This document shows, in pieces, positions 42,967-50,506 of a stretch of DNA of 64,000 bases. The stretch comes from Enterococcus lactis (GTDB lineage Bacteria; Bacillota; Bacilli; Lactobacillales; Enterococcaceae), in assembly GCF_015751045.1 (NCBI RefSeq), contig NZ_BNJW01000001.1, forward strand, positions 1 through 64,000. Direction: 5' to 3'. The stretch's first letter is position 1. Every line of letters begins with the position of its first letter. A program made the position numbers and the translations under genes. Below the pieces are notes generated by a model. The model was not told the DNA's origin. It made no database searches and saw only the letters and a list, made by a program, of their open reading frames with translations.

Positions 42967-44088
42967 TTAATTAAATTGAAATGGGTTTGTATTCGTTTCA
43001 GAAACGAAAAAGTCAATATCCCAATTTTCTTCTTGTTTCCAAGTCTCAAATTTCTCGATGAACCGTTCCTTACATAACGATTCAATATAATGTCCGGGAT
43101 CAATTGCAATCAACCCGGCGCTTTGCATATCATGAGCCGTATGATAATAGATGTCTCCGGTGATATAGACGTCTGCTCTTTGAGCGATTGCTTGCGGATA
43201 AAATTTTTCGCCGCTTCCACCGCAAATCGCAATACGCTTGATGGATGATTTTGTTTTTTGAGGCTGAACGATTCTCAGTCCTTCTAATTGGAAAACTTTT
43301 TTTACTTGTTCCACAAATGTTTCTAAGGGGATTTCTTGCGGTAATTCACCTATTCGACCTAGCCCAAACTTTTCGACTGGTTCATCAATTGCGAAAAGAT
43401 CGTACGCAGGTTCTTCATAAGGATGAACCGATTGCATGGCATCAATCACTTGTTTTTCGATTGTTTCGGGCAAAATAACCTCGACTTTTGCTTCTTGGAC
43501 TTGTTCTGCCTTCCCTACTTTCCCAATCGCTGGTTGTGCACCAACATTCGGAGTAAATCGACCGTGTCCAATCGAGGTAAAACTTGTACCGGTATAATCG
43601 CCTTGCGTACCAGCACCAGCTGCAGCTAATGCTTCCCGCATTTTCTGTGCATGATCCACAGGTACATAAACCGCCAGTTTTTTATAATGGATTTCATGAG
43701 TCTTCACTAAATAACTCTCCACTTCAATACCAAGCAGTTCGCAAAACCAGTCATTCAGTCCGTCCCAAATAATATCCATATTCGTGTGTGCCGCATAAAC
43801 GGCAATATCATGTTTCAACAGATCTGCATACATTTTTTCTTGCGGCTGATCAGTAGTCAGCCGTTTTACAGGGCGAAAGATTGGGGGATGTTTAGCAATC
43901 AGCAGATCGATTTTTTTCTCGATTGCTTCTTCGACCACTTCTGGGCGAACATCTAATGTCATCATTACCCGTTGAATCGGTTTATCTAATGTTCCAATAT
44001 GCAGTCCGACTGGGTCTCCTTCTTCAGCTAGCCATTGAGGACAATAGCTCTCAAACTTTTGGATGAAGGTACGTCCGCTTATTGTCAT
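42967..44088 (-). CDS. Nif3-like dinuclear metal center protein
   Basis: A 373-aa protein of the NIF3/YqfO family (PF01784). Metal ligands appear in AKHPPIFR and [12 protein letters not shown] and the final [18 protein letters not shown] middle insert ([22 protein letters not shown]) is the PII-like domain of the longer bacterial forms. Exact reaction unknown. Forms an operon with trmK, starting in a 4-base overlap, as in Bacillus. Confidence 0.9.
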   Translation of the reverse strand: MTISGRTFIQKFESYCPQWLAEEGDPVGLHIGTLDKPIQRVMMTLDVRPEVVEEAIEKKIDLLIAKHPPIFRPVKRLTTDQPQEKMYADLLKHDIAVYAAHTNMDIIWDGLNDWFCELLGIEVESYLVKTHEIHYKKLAVYVPVDHAQKMREALAAAGAGTQGDYTGTSFTSIGHGRFTPNVGAQPAIGKVGKAEQVQEAKVEVILPETIEKQVIDAMQSVHPYEEPAYDLFAIDEPVEKFGLGRIGELPQEIPLETFVEQVKKVFQLEGLRIVQPQKTKSSIKRIAICGGSGEKFYPQAIAQRADVYITGDIYYHTAHDMQSAGLIAIDPGHYIESLCKERFIEKFETWKQEENWDIDFFVSETNTNPFQFN

Positions 44089-44786
44089 ATCTCTAAAACC
44101 TCCTCAATCATTTGGATTTCCTGTTCGATTTGTTTTTGACGTGCCTCTTGATTAGCTGCTTGTTTGAGCTGTTCACGGATAGCTTTTCTTTGTTGAAGCT
44201 CTCTTGTCCATTTTGATTTGAAGATCTCACTTTTCTCTTCGAGCAGAAATGGTCCGAACATCAGCTCCATTTCGTTGTAAGTAACTGGTTTTTGTTCTTT
44301 TTCGGCTACAATAATTTCATATATTTTTTTGTTTTCTTCAAGTATTTTTTCTGATTGGATTTTGTATTGATTTTCTTGCAGCCATGATCGTAACGTACGC
44401 TCTCCGATATTTGGCTGAAGGATCAAACGTTCTTGTCCACTTAGGCGTTGATGCAACTTGCCAGCTTCTAGGATCTCTCGGATCAGCGAACCTCCCATAC
44501 CCGCGATCGTGACAGCCGTTATAGCATCTTGCGGTTGGATCGCATCTAGACCATTTGCAAGACGTACAGTGATACGGTCTTCCAATCCATCTTTTTGGAC
44601 TTGCTTACGTGCTGATTCATAAGGACCTTGAACGACTTCACCTGCAACTGCATATTTGATTTTTCCTTTTAGCATCAATGCAACAGGTAAGTATGCGTGA
44701 TCTGATCCAATGTCTGCTAAACGAGCAGATTCAGGAACAAATTCACCAACTGCCGCTAAGCGCTGAGATAAATCTAAATGGTTCAT
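44085..44786 (-). CDS. trmK: tRNA (adenine22-N1)-methyltransferase TrmK
   Basis: A 233-aa class I SAM enzyme: LADIGSDHAYLPVALM (motif I), VTIAGMGGSLIREIL (NPPY-like region), LILQPNIGERTLRSWL. The C-terminal helical coil is the tRNA-binding part. Makes m1A22 in tRNA. Coupled to the Nif3-like gene. Confidence 0.93.
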   Translation of the reverse strand: MNHLDLSQRLAAVGEFVPESARLADIGSDHAYLPVALMLKGKIKYAVAGEVVQGPYESARKQVQKDGLEDRITVRLANGLDAIQPQDAITAVTIAGMGGSLIREILEAGKLHQRLSGQERLILQPNIGERTLRSWLQENQYKIQSEKILEENKKIYEIIVAEKEQKPVTYNEMELMFGPFLLEEKSEIFKSKWTRELQQRKAIREQLKQAANQEARQKQIEQEIQMIEEVLEI

Positions 44787-44822
44787 AGCTTCACTCCTTC
44801 TAGGTAATTATAGCATTTTCCA

Positions 44823-44867
44823 TATAAAATAAGGAGACTAGGAATAAAAAAATTCCCAGATCTCCTT
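44823..44867 (-). terminator. Terminator of the lipoprotein gene
   Basis: Minus strand AAGGAGATCTGGGAAT / ATTCCTAGTCTCCTT with a T-rich loop, then TTATTTTAT. One mismatch in the stem. Confidence 0.8.
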
Positions 44868-44928
44868 AAAAATTATACCTTTTTGTTCTATAAAACAACA
44901 TTTTCTTATTTTTGAAAAATGTTGTTAA

Positions 44929-45369
44929 TTATTTGTTCAATGAAATATCAATGATCGAATCTCCAGGCACTTGTGGTGGGATAGACATCGTCATGATCGG
45001 CATCTCAACTAATGTAAATTGGACTTTGTCACCGATTTTCAGTTCATCTATGTCCACGCTTATTTTTTCAGCAGTAGCATTCAAAATCACTCCGTCATTG
45101 CTGAATGATGTCCCCATATTCGCTGGATCTTCTTTGGCCATGACATCGACGAGTTTCAGTTGAATCGTTTCTTCTTCCGCTTCTACTTGAGTGATGCTTT
45201 CAATCGTTCCTACAAATATGCTTTGTCCCTCCGTTTTCGTACTGCTTGTTTTTATTGTTTGACCCGCATCAATCGAATCAAGAGAACCTGTGTTGCTGTC
45301 TGCACTACCGCATCCTGCTAAAATAAAAAATAGACCAACTACATATATACTAGAAAAAATAGCCCTCAT
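44929..45369 (-). CDS. Putative lipoprotein, unknown function
   Basis: A 146-aa protein. Signal peptide with lipobox LAGC (Cys at ~20) after a hydrophobic VVGLFFI run; mature part starts with a flexible SADSNTGSLDS linker and then a small beta domain (IFVGTIESITQVEAEEETIQLKLVDV). Anchored outside the membrane. No Pfam family recognised by eye. Confidence 0.75.
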   Translation of the reverse strand: MRAIFSSIYVVGLFFILAGCGSADSNTGSLDSIDAGQTIKTSSTKTEGQSIFVGTIESITQVEAEEETIQLKLVDVMAKEDPANMGTSFSNDGVILNATAEKISVDIDELKIGDKVQFTLVEMPIMTMSIPPQVPGDSIIDISLNK

Positions 45370-45396
45370 AAAAAATCCTCCGTTTAAGTTTTTGCA

Positions 45397-45485
45397 CTAC
45401 TTGTTGCGGTGATTGTCTCCGGTCATTTCTGTCCATGTAAAGATTCGCTGACCTGCTTTTACTCCTTGGTCAAATATCAGTTGGA
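45397..45485 (-). pseudogene. Remnant duplicate of the dnaI 3' end
   Basis: A start-less reading frame encodes QRIFTWTEMTGDNHRNK and a stop, parallel to the true DnaI end RIRYLTKEIEMTGRNRRNG. The nucleotide pattern GTTGCGG..TTG...CC.GTCATTTC is shared with the dnaI terminus 100 bases away. Looks like a decayed partial duplication downstream of dnaI. Confidence 0.4.
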
Positions 45486-45497
45486 CTTATCAACTGT

Positions 45498-46424
45498 TCA
45501 ACCATTGCGGCGGTTGCGACCAGTCATTTCGATTTCTTTTGTCAAATAACGTATGCGTTCCATTATGCGTTTTGCTTTCAGCGGCTCTTCATCTCCACGT
45601 TGAGTGACGGACAAATGCTGTTCCAATTCATCCATTGTGAAATTTGATGAGAAGAAGGTCGGTAGCTGTTCCTGCATCCGATATTGAAGGATGACGCCAA
45701 ATACTTCATCCCGTATCCAACTGCTCATCGCGTCTGCACCAATATCGTCAATCATTAAAATGGGGGAACGCTTCACTGCATCTAGCTTTTCTGCCACTTG
45801 ATCTTTTCCGATTGCCTGTTTCATCTCAACGGCAAACGTCGGAAAGTGGACTAATGTCGTGGTGAATCCAGCAATCGCTAGTTCTCTCGCTGTTGCTCCT
45901 AATAAGTATGTTTTTCCAATACCAAAACTCCCCACCAAATAAAGACCTTTATGATACCCTTTTGGATCTGCAGTATATTTCTCTACGAAATCTAGGGCTT
46001 CCAAGCTTGCATATCCTCGTCCATCTGTACGCTCAAAGTTTTCAAAAGATGCTGATTGAATATCTTTTGGCATATCCATTGCTTTTACTCGGCTTCTAAT
46101 TTCTTCTTGTCTTTGCCGAGCTAACAATGCTTCTGTTGGTACATAAGTGACATCCACATAATGAAAATTCAACGTCAACTTCGGCTCGTATCCTGGAGCG
46201 ATCATCGTTGGATCGTTTTTTTGATATTTACGCTTTTCTTGCACGAACTCATACAATTTGGCGTAGCTTTTTTCAATATCCGCTTGTGTCAGTTCTTCTT
46301 GGTGTGCACTTAGAAAAGCTTGAACATCCGTATCATTTAGGACGTCAGCAATCATTTCAGCATATTTTTCTTGATAATTACGTTTGCTGATGATCCTCTT
46401 CAATTCTTTGCCTACGTCTTCCAT
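45498..46424 (-). CDS. dnaI: Primosomal protein DnaI (helicase loader)
   Basis: A 308-aa AAA+ ATPase. The N-terminal helicase-binding domain (~1-110) precedes GLYLVGSFGIGKTYLLGA (Walker A, ~165) and ILMIDDIGADAMSSW (Walker B). Loads the replicative helicase DnaC with DnaB and DnaD. The ATG overlaps the dnaB stop (TAATG). Confidence 0.96.
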   Translation of the reverse strand: MEDVGKELKRIISKRNYQEKYAEMIADVLNDTDVQAFLSAHQEELTQADIEKSYAKLYEFVQEKRKYQKNDPTMIAPGYEPKLTLNFHYVDVTYVPTEALLARQRQEEIRSRVKAMDMPKDIQSASFENFERTDGRGYASLEALDFVEKYTADPKGYHKGLYLVGSFGIGKTYLLGATARELAIAGFTTTLVHFPTFAVEMKQAIGKDQVAEKLDAVKRSPILMIDDIGADAMSSWIRDEVFGVILQYRMQEQLPTFFSSNFTMDELEQHLSVTQRGDEEPLKAKRIMERIRYLTKEIEMTGRNRRNG

Positions 46425-47797
46425 TAGATGTCACCCTCCTTTTTCGCCAGGTATTCTTTAAAACGGCGGTCAATCTCTGCTTTTTTCTCACTACTGATCT
46501 GTTTTTCATCTTTTGGCTGGTTGACCCAATCAGGAAGCTTTTCCCGCCGAACATTTCGCTTGCCGTTTGGATAATTTGTTTGCTTTTTTTGTTTTGATTG
46601 TTTTGCTTGATTGCTTATTTGCCGAATATGCTGAATCGCTTCTTCTGCTGTGGCGATTTTCTTTTGTGCCCATTCATTTGCCACTGTATTCACATAACTA
46701 GCATTTAAGCTAGCATTATTTTTGATCACCAATACATAATTCAGCAAAACATTGATCACACTGCTGGAAAGACCTGATTGAGAAACAAGGTCTTGCAGTA
46801 ACCAAGTTTCTTGTTTAGAAACATATCCGCCTTTTTCTGACTTGATTGCTTCCAGATATTTCATCGGCGGAATGCTCTGTGCTTCTTTTATCAACTGAAG
46901 CGCTGCATTTGTCAAATGTTCGTTCGTCGGAGATTCATTGCTATTTTCAGCAACAGCTACTGTTTCCTTTATTTGCTTCACTGGTCGTCTCTGCATTGCC
47001 AAAACAGCTTTTTGCAGCTCCTTCATGGATACCTTTTGTTCACTAAAATCATAAGATTGACTGATGAGTTCACCAAGAGTTAGTTCATCGAATCCATAAA
47101 GGTGATGATACATGTCGACTTGTTTGATGATTGAATCATCAAGAACAGTCATATGTTTTTTTGCCAGCCAATCATTCAAAAATTGCCAATCGAATGTCGA
47201 ATCTGTTTCAAGTAATGCTACTGGCTCAGATTCTTCAAAAGATTTATTCAGTGATTCGATGTTTTCTTGATTAGCAGCGTATACTGCTTCATTGAAGCGA
47301 TAAACATCTAAAAATTTTTTCGTGATTTTTTGATATCCCTCTGTTGTATGCCTTTTAGGTTCAAACAACTGAGTAAGCTTCTGGAATCGTCGTTCACCAA
47401 CTTTTTCCAAAAGAAGAAATGCCAGAACAGAATCTTTGAAAAATGCTTTAGGAATGAGTGGCTCTAACAACTCATAAATAAAACGAGGCCCCAGATCGCT
47501 ATCTTCTTTAAAATAAACATCCAGTAAGCCGATTCCTTCCAGCTTTTTTCTTGCATCATAAAATTGAGGGATCCCGTAGCCTAGACTACTGAGTAAATCT
47601 GCATGCATCCCTTCAGGACCTTCACCAGATTCTTGCGAGATCTCTGATAACAGAGTGAAATAGATACTCAAGGCTTCTCCGCCGATCAGTGGCTGATAAA
47701 GATACAGCAACGCGTTCTTGCTGTCTTCCCTCAGCGGAGCTTCTTTTCTTCCTTGGTAAATATTTTTTGGTTGAAGCTCTTTCCAAGCATTTTCCAA
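46424..47797 (-). CDS. dnaB: Replication initiation/membrane attachment protein DnaB
   Basis: A 457-aa Gram-positive DnaB (not the helicase). Two DnaD/DnaB-type modules: N-terminal winged helix (NALLYLYQPLIGGEALSIYF) and C-terminal DDBH2 (residues ~300-390). The last ~45 residues, NVRREKLPDWVNQPKDEK then RFKEYLAKKE, match the tail of the phage replisome organizer in this window. Start is TTG behind AAGGAGG. Confidence 0.95.
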   Translation of the reverse strand: MENAWKELQPKNIYQGRKEAPLREDSKNALLYLYQPLIGGEALSIYFTLLSEISQESGEGPEGMHADLLSSLGYGIPQFYDARKKLEGIGLLDVYFKEDSDLGPRFIYELLEPLIPKAFFKDSVLAFLLLEKVGERRFQKLTQLFEPKRHTTEGYQKITKKFLDVYRFNEAVYAANQENIESLNKSFEESEPVALLETDSTFDWQFLNDWLAKKHMTVLDDSIIKQVDMYHHLYGFDELTLGELISQSYDFSEQKVSMKELQKAVLAMQRRPVKQIKETVAVAENSNESPTNEHLTNAALQLIKEAQSIPPMKYLEAIKSEKGGYVSKQETWLLQDLVSQSGLSSSVINVLLNYVLVIKNNASLNASYVNTVANEWAQKKIATAEEAIQHIRQISNQAKQSKQKKQTNYPNGKRNVRREKLPDWVNQPKDEKQISSEKKAEIDRRFKEYLAKKEGDI

Positions 47798-47819
47798 GGA
47801 AATGCCTCCTTTTTGTTTC

Positions 47820-47880
47820 TTAATTGTTTTCTTTATTATTCTCTTTATTATTCTCTTTATTATTCTCTTTATTATTTTCT
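47820..47880. repeat. 12-bp microsatellite at the nrdR 3' end
   Basis: Plus-strand unit TTATTATTCTCT (minus AGAGAATAATAA) repeated about four times, encoding the repeated NKEN tail of NrdR. Copy number could vary between strains and preserves the frame. Confidence 0.85.
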
Positions 47881-48335
47881 TTTGCTTTATCCACGATATC
47901 TTGCAGCTCTTTTAAGAAAACAGACATATCTTTGAACTGGCGATAAACACTGGCAAAACGGATATACGCGATTTCATCTAAATCGACTAAATCCTCCATC
48001 ACATATTCACCAATCAGATTCGTTGATACTTCGTTTTCCCCAAGACTGCGTACGCGGTTTTCGACATGGTTGACGATTTGTTCCATTTGCTCCATAGCTA
48101 CAGGTCTTTTTTCTGCTGAGCGGATGAGTCCTCTTAAAATTTTATCGCGATTGAATTCTTCGCGTTCCCCGTTTTTCTTGATGACTAATAACGGAGCAGC
48201 TTCAATTCGTTCAAAAGTAGTGAAGCGGAACGAACAATTCTCACATTCGCGACGGCGACGGATCGCACGTCCATCATCTGCTTGACGGCTGTCGATTACT
48301 CGTGAATTATTATGTTGACATCTGGGACATCTCAT
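47820..48335 (-). CDS. nrdR: NrdR transcriptional repressor with repetitive tail
   Basis: A 171-aa protein: zinc ribbon [17 protein letters not shown]...[13 protein letters not shown] and an ATP-cone ([19 protein letters not shown]). Controls ribonucleotide reductase genes through nucleotide binding. The normal protein ends near residue 155; here a tail of KENN repeated four times follows, encoded by a 12-base repeat. Confidence 0.94.
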   Translation of the reverse strand: MRCPRCQHNNSRVIDSRQADDGRAIRRRRECENCSFRFTTFERIEAAPLLVIKKNGEREEFNRDKILRGLIRSAEKRPVAMEQMEQIVNHVENRVRSLGENEVSTNLIGEYVMEDLVDLDEIAYIRFASVYRQFKDMSVFLKELQDIVDKAKENNKENNKENNKENNKENN

Positions 48336-48398
48336 TTTGTCTCACCTCTTGCATCGCATTTTTATATAAAGGATGTGTCTTTCTTTACAACTAGTTGT

Positions 48399-48407
48399 AT
48401 TATAACA
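48399..48407 (-). promoter_or_regulatory. Extended -10 promoter of nrdR
   Basis: Minus strand TG-T-TATAAT (TATAAT 48399-48404), about 65 bases upstream of the ATG; no good -35. The rest of 48336-48582 shows no gene and no clear NrdR box. Confidence 0.45.
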
Positions 48408-48582
48408 CGAAACAAATCACAAACGCGACTGTCCTACCCAAAAAAACACGGATATAAGAACAATTTTTTCTGTTTTCATGCGTAATTATGTCCCCTTTCC
48501 TAATTCAATTTCAATTTTCCAGTACTGATGACCTTGATTGCTGAGAAATGACTCGCCCAAAAGCTGATTTAGTCGGCTAGCA

Positions 48583-48626
48583 CAAAAAACTTGAAGCAGA
48601 TGAACATCTTATCATCTGCTTCAAGT
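48583..48626 (-). terminator. Terminator of the CsbD-like gene
   Basis: Minus strand 15-bp perfect stem ACTTGAAGCAGATGA/TCATCTGCTTCAAGT with an 8-base loop, then TTTTTTGTG. Confidence 0.95.
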
Positions 48627-48648
48627 CACATCTCTATTTCTTATTGTT

Positions 48649-48981
48649 TTATAACTTCTCTTCGATTCCTGTATAGTGTTTCATTCGTTGTTCCTCGATT
48701 TTTTGTTCATCAGGAATGTGTTCACTTTCTGGGAGCGGTGTCTTACTACGATCAGGTACCGGATTTTTTCGTTCTTGAGTCAAATCTTGCTGTTTCGCTT
48801 CTTTTTCTGCCTGCTGGTCTTCTATTTCATCGATTCTTGCTTGGTACTGCTTTTCTTTCTCTTCTGCTGTTTCTGATTGCGTACGACCTTCATCGATTAG
48901 ATTTTCTTTATTGAGTATTTCGCCGATTTTTTCTTTTGCGTTACCTACGACTTTATCCTTTTGGTTTTTAAATGATCCCAT
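48649..48981 (-). CDS. CsbD-like stress protein, extended
   Basis: A 110-aa hydrophilic protein. The first ~40 residues (QKDKVVGNAKEKIGEILN) carry the CsbD pattern of general-stress proteins. The remainder is a charged coiled coil ending in a proline-rich part (NPVPDRSKTPLPESEHIP). Sits between coaE and nrdR, an addition to the otherwise conserved cluster. Has its own terminator. Confidence 0.7.
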   Translation of the reverse strand: MGSFKNQKDKVVGNAKEKIGEILNKENLIDEGRTQSETAEEKEKQYQARIDEIEDQQAEKEAKQQDLTQERKNPVPDRSKTPLPESEHIPDEQKIEEQRMKHYTGIEEKL

Positions 48982-49032
48982 CGCTATCCCTCGCTTTCTA
49001 TATACTCAGGATAGCAAACTTGACACAGATAC

Positions 49033-49662
49033 TCAAAGAAAGCGATTAGCTGAAAGCCAATTTTCGATTTGTTCCACAAGTTCCTCTTTTGTTCCGTTGT
49101 TGTCAAACAAAATATCCGCACGCTGCTTTTTTTCTTCGATTGGAAGTTGACTGCTAATTCTCTGCTGTGCTTGTTCTAGTGTTAGTTGATTACGTTTCAT
49201 CAAGCGTCTGAGTTGAATATCTGGCGTGGTATAAACGACAGCTACTGCATCCATATAGTGGTCATAATGACCTTCATAGAGCAATGGGATATCTACAATT
49301 ACTAAAGGATGATGGGAACTTAGATAGGCGATTTGATCTTTTATCGCTTTTCGGATAAACGGATCTAATAGCTGATCAAGTTTTTGTCGTTTCTCCTTTG
49401 ATGGAAAAACAATCATCCCAAGTTTTCCTCGATCTAGCTGACCATCAGACTGCAATATCTCTTGGCCAAACACGGACACAACCTTCCTCAGAGCAAGCGT
49501 TCCAGGCTCAACAGTTTCTCTAGCAATCACGTCACCATCGATCAAAGGAAATCCATGAGACTGAAAGACTTTGGCTGCCGTACTTTTGCCAGTAGCTATT
49601 CCGCCCGTCAAACCTAAAACAAAGCCTACTTTTCGATTTTCAGCCTTTGACAATTCGGACAA
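49033..49662 (-). CDS. coaE: Dephospho-CoA kinase
   Basis: About 209 aa. P-loop GLTGGIATGKSTAAKVF and conserved DGDVIARETVEPG and DIPLLYEGHYD. The last step of CoA synthesis. The start is chosen as TTG at 49662, eight bases after AAAGGGGG; a longer ATG-initiated frame would overlap mutM more. It overlaps the end of mutM by 37 bases. Confidence 0.93.
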   Translation of the reverse strand: MSELSKAENRKVGFVLGLTGGIATGKSTAAKVFQSHGFPLIDGDVIARETVEPGTLALRKVVSVFGQEILQSDGQLDRGKLGMIVFPSKEKRQKLDQLLDPFIRKAIKDQIAYLSSHHPLVIVDIPLLYEGHYDHYMDAVAVVYTTPDIQLRRLMKRNQLTLEQAQQRISSQLPIEEKKQRADILFDNNGTKEELVEQIENWLSANRFL

Positions 49663-50462
49663 TAGTGAGTCCCCCTTTGTGCCACTTTTATTTTCACGAT
49701 CGGTGTCCCACAACGTATACATGGTTTGCCAGTTTGCTGATAGACATGCAGTGCGACTTGGAATCCGCCTGATTCTCCTAATGCATTCAAATAGCTGCGA
49801 ATCGTGGTACCTCCGGCTTCTATTGCACGATTCAAAACATCAATGATCGATAGACGTAATTGTTCTATCTCTTTTGGACATAATGTATTCGCCGGTTGTT
49901 CTGGATGAATCTTCGCTTCCCATAATGCTTCGTCTACATAAATATTACCTAGTCCCGTTACTAGACGTTGATCTAGCAGTAAAGGCTTGATTGCTTTGTG
50001 CGATTTTTTCAGTCCAGCTGCAAAATCTGCTAATAAAAAGCTGTCAGGCAATGGCTCAGGTCCTAATTTCATGATTCCTCGGTAAGTTGCACTTGCTCCT
50101 TTTTCGACAATTGTCATACGACCAAATTTTCGTACATCGTTGTAGCGAAGTTGGCTCCCGTCCTCAAAAAAGAAAAGTACATGCGTATGTTTATCGATTG
50201 GTGTATTTTCTTTCGTGAATTGATATTTTCCTTCCATTCGCAAATGTGAGATCAGTTCATAATGATCGAGATGAAAAATCAAAAACTTCCCTCTACGTCC
50301 AATGGATTGGATGGTTTCGCCAACAAGAGAAGCCTCAAAGAGGGGCGTCTCTGGTTGCTCAATGATCTTGGGCCACAAGACCTGCACTTTCTGAATCGTT
50401 TTTCCTACTACTAACCGTTCCAATCCTTTACGAACGGTTTCTACTTCTGGTAATTCTGGCAT
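49626..50462 (-). CDS. mutM: Formamidopyrimidine-DNA glycosylase MutM
   Basis: A 278-aa base-excision repair enzyme: N-terminal catalytic PELPEVET (after Met removal), a helix-two-turn-helix (~150-210) and a C-terminal zinc finger C-IRC...CPNC. Removes 8-oxoguanine and formamidopyrimidines. Lies between polA and coaE, the common Firmicutes order. Confidence 0.97.
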   Translation of the reverse strand: MPELPEVETVRKGLERLVVGKTIQKVQVLWPKIIEQPETPLFEASLVGETIQSIGRRGKFLIFHLDHYELISHLRMEGKYQFTKENTPIDKHTHVLFFFEDGSQLRYNDVRKFGRMTIVEKGASATYRGIMKLGPEPLPDSFLLADFAAGLKKSHKAIKPLLLDQRLVTGLGNIYVDEALWEAKIHPEQPANTLCPKEIEQLRLSIIDVLNRAIEAGGTTIRSYLNALGESGGFQVALHVYQQTGKPCIRCGTPIVKIKVAQRGTHYCPNCQRLKIEK

Positions 50463-50506
50463 TTTTTCTTTTCACCTTCATTATATTGCTCTGTCTTAAA
50501 CAATGT

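Noticed and set aside
42954-43109. 52-residue N-terminal extension of PepT
   Set aside because: Overlaps the Nif3-like gene and lacks a site; the family starts at MYENL.
47820-47880. CRISPR-like array
   Set aside because: 12-bp direct repeats without spacers within a coding frame; a microsatellite.
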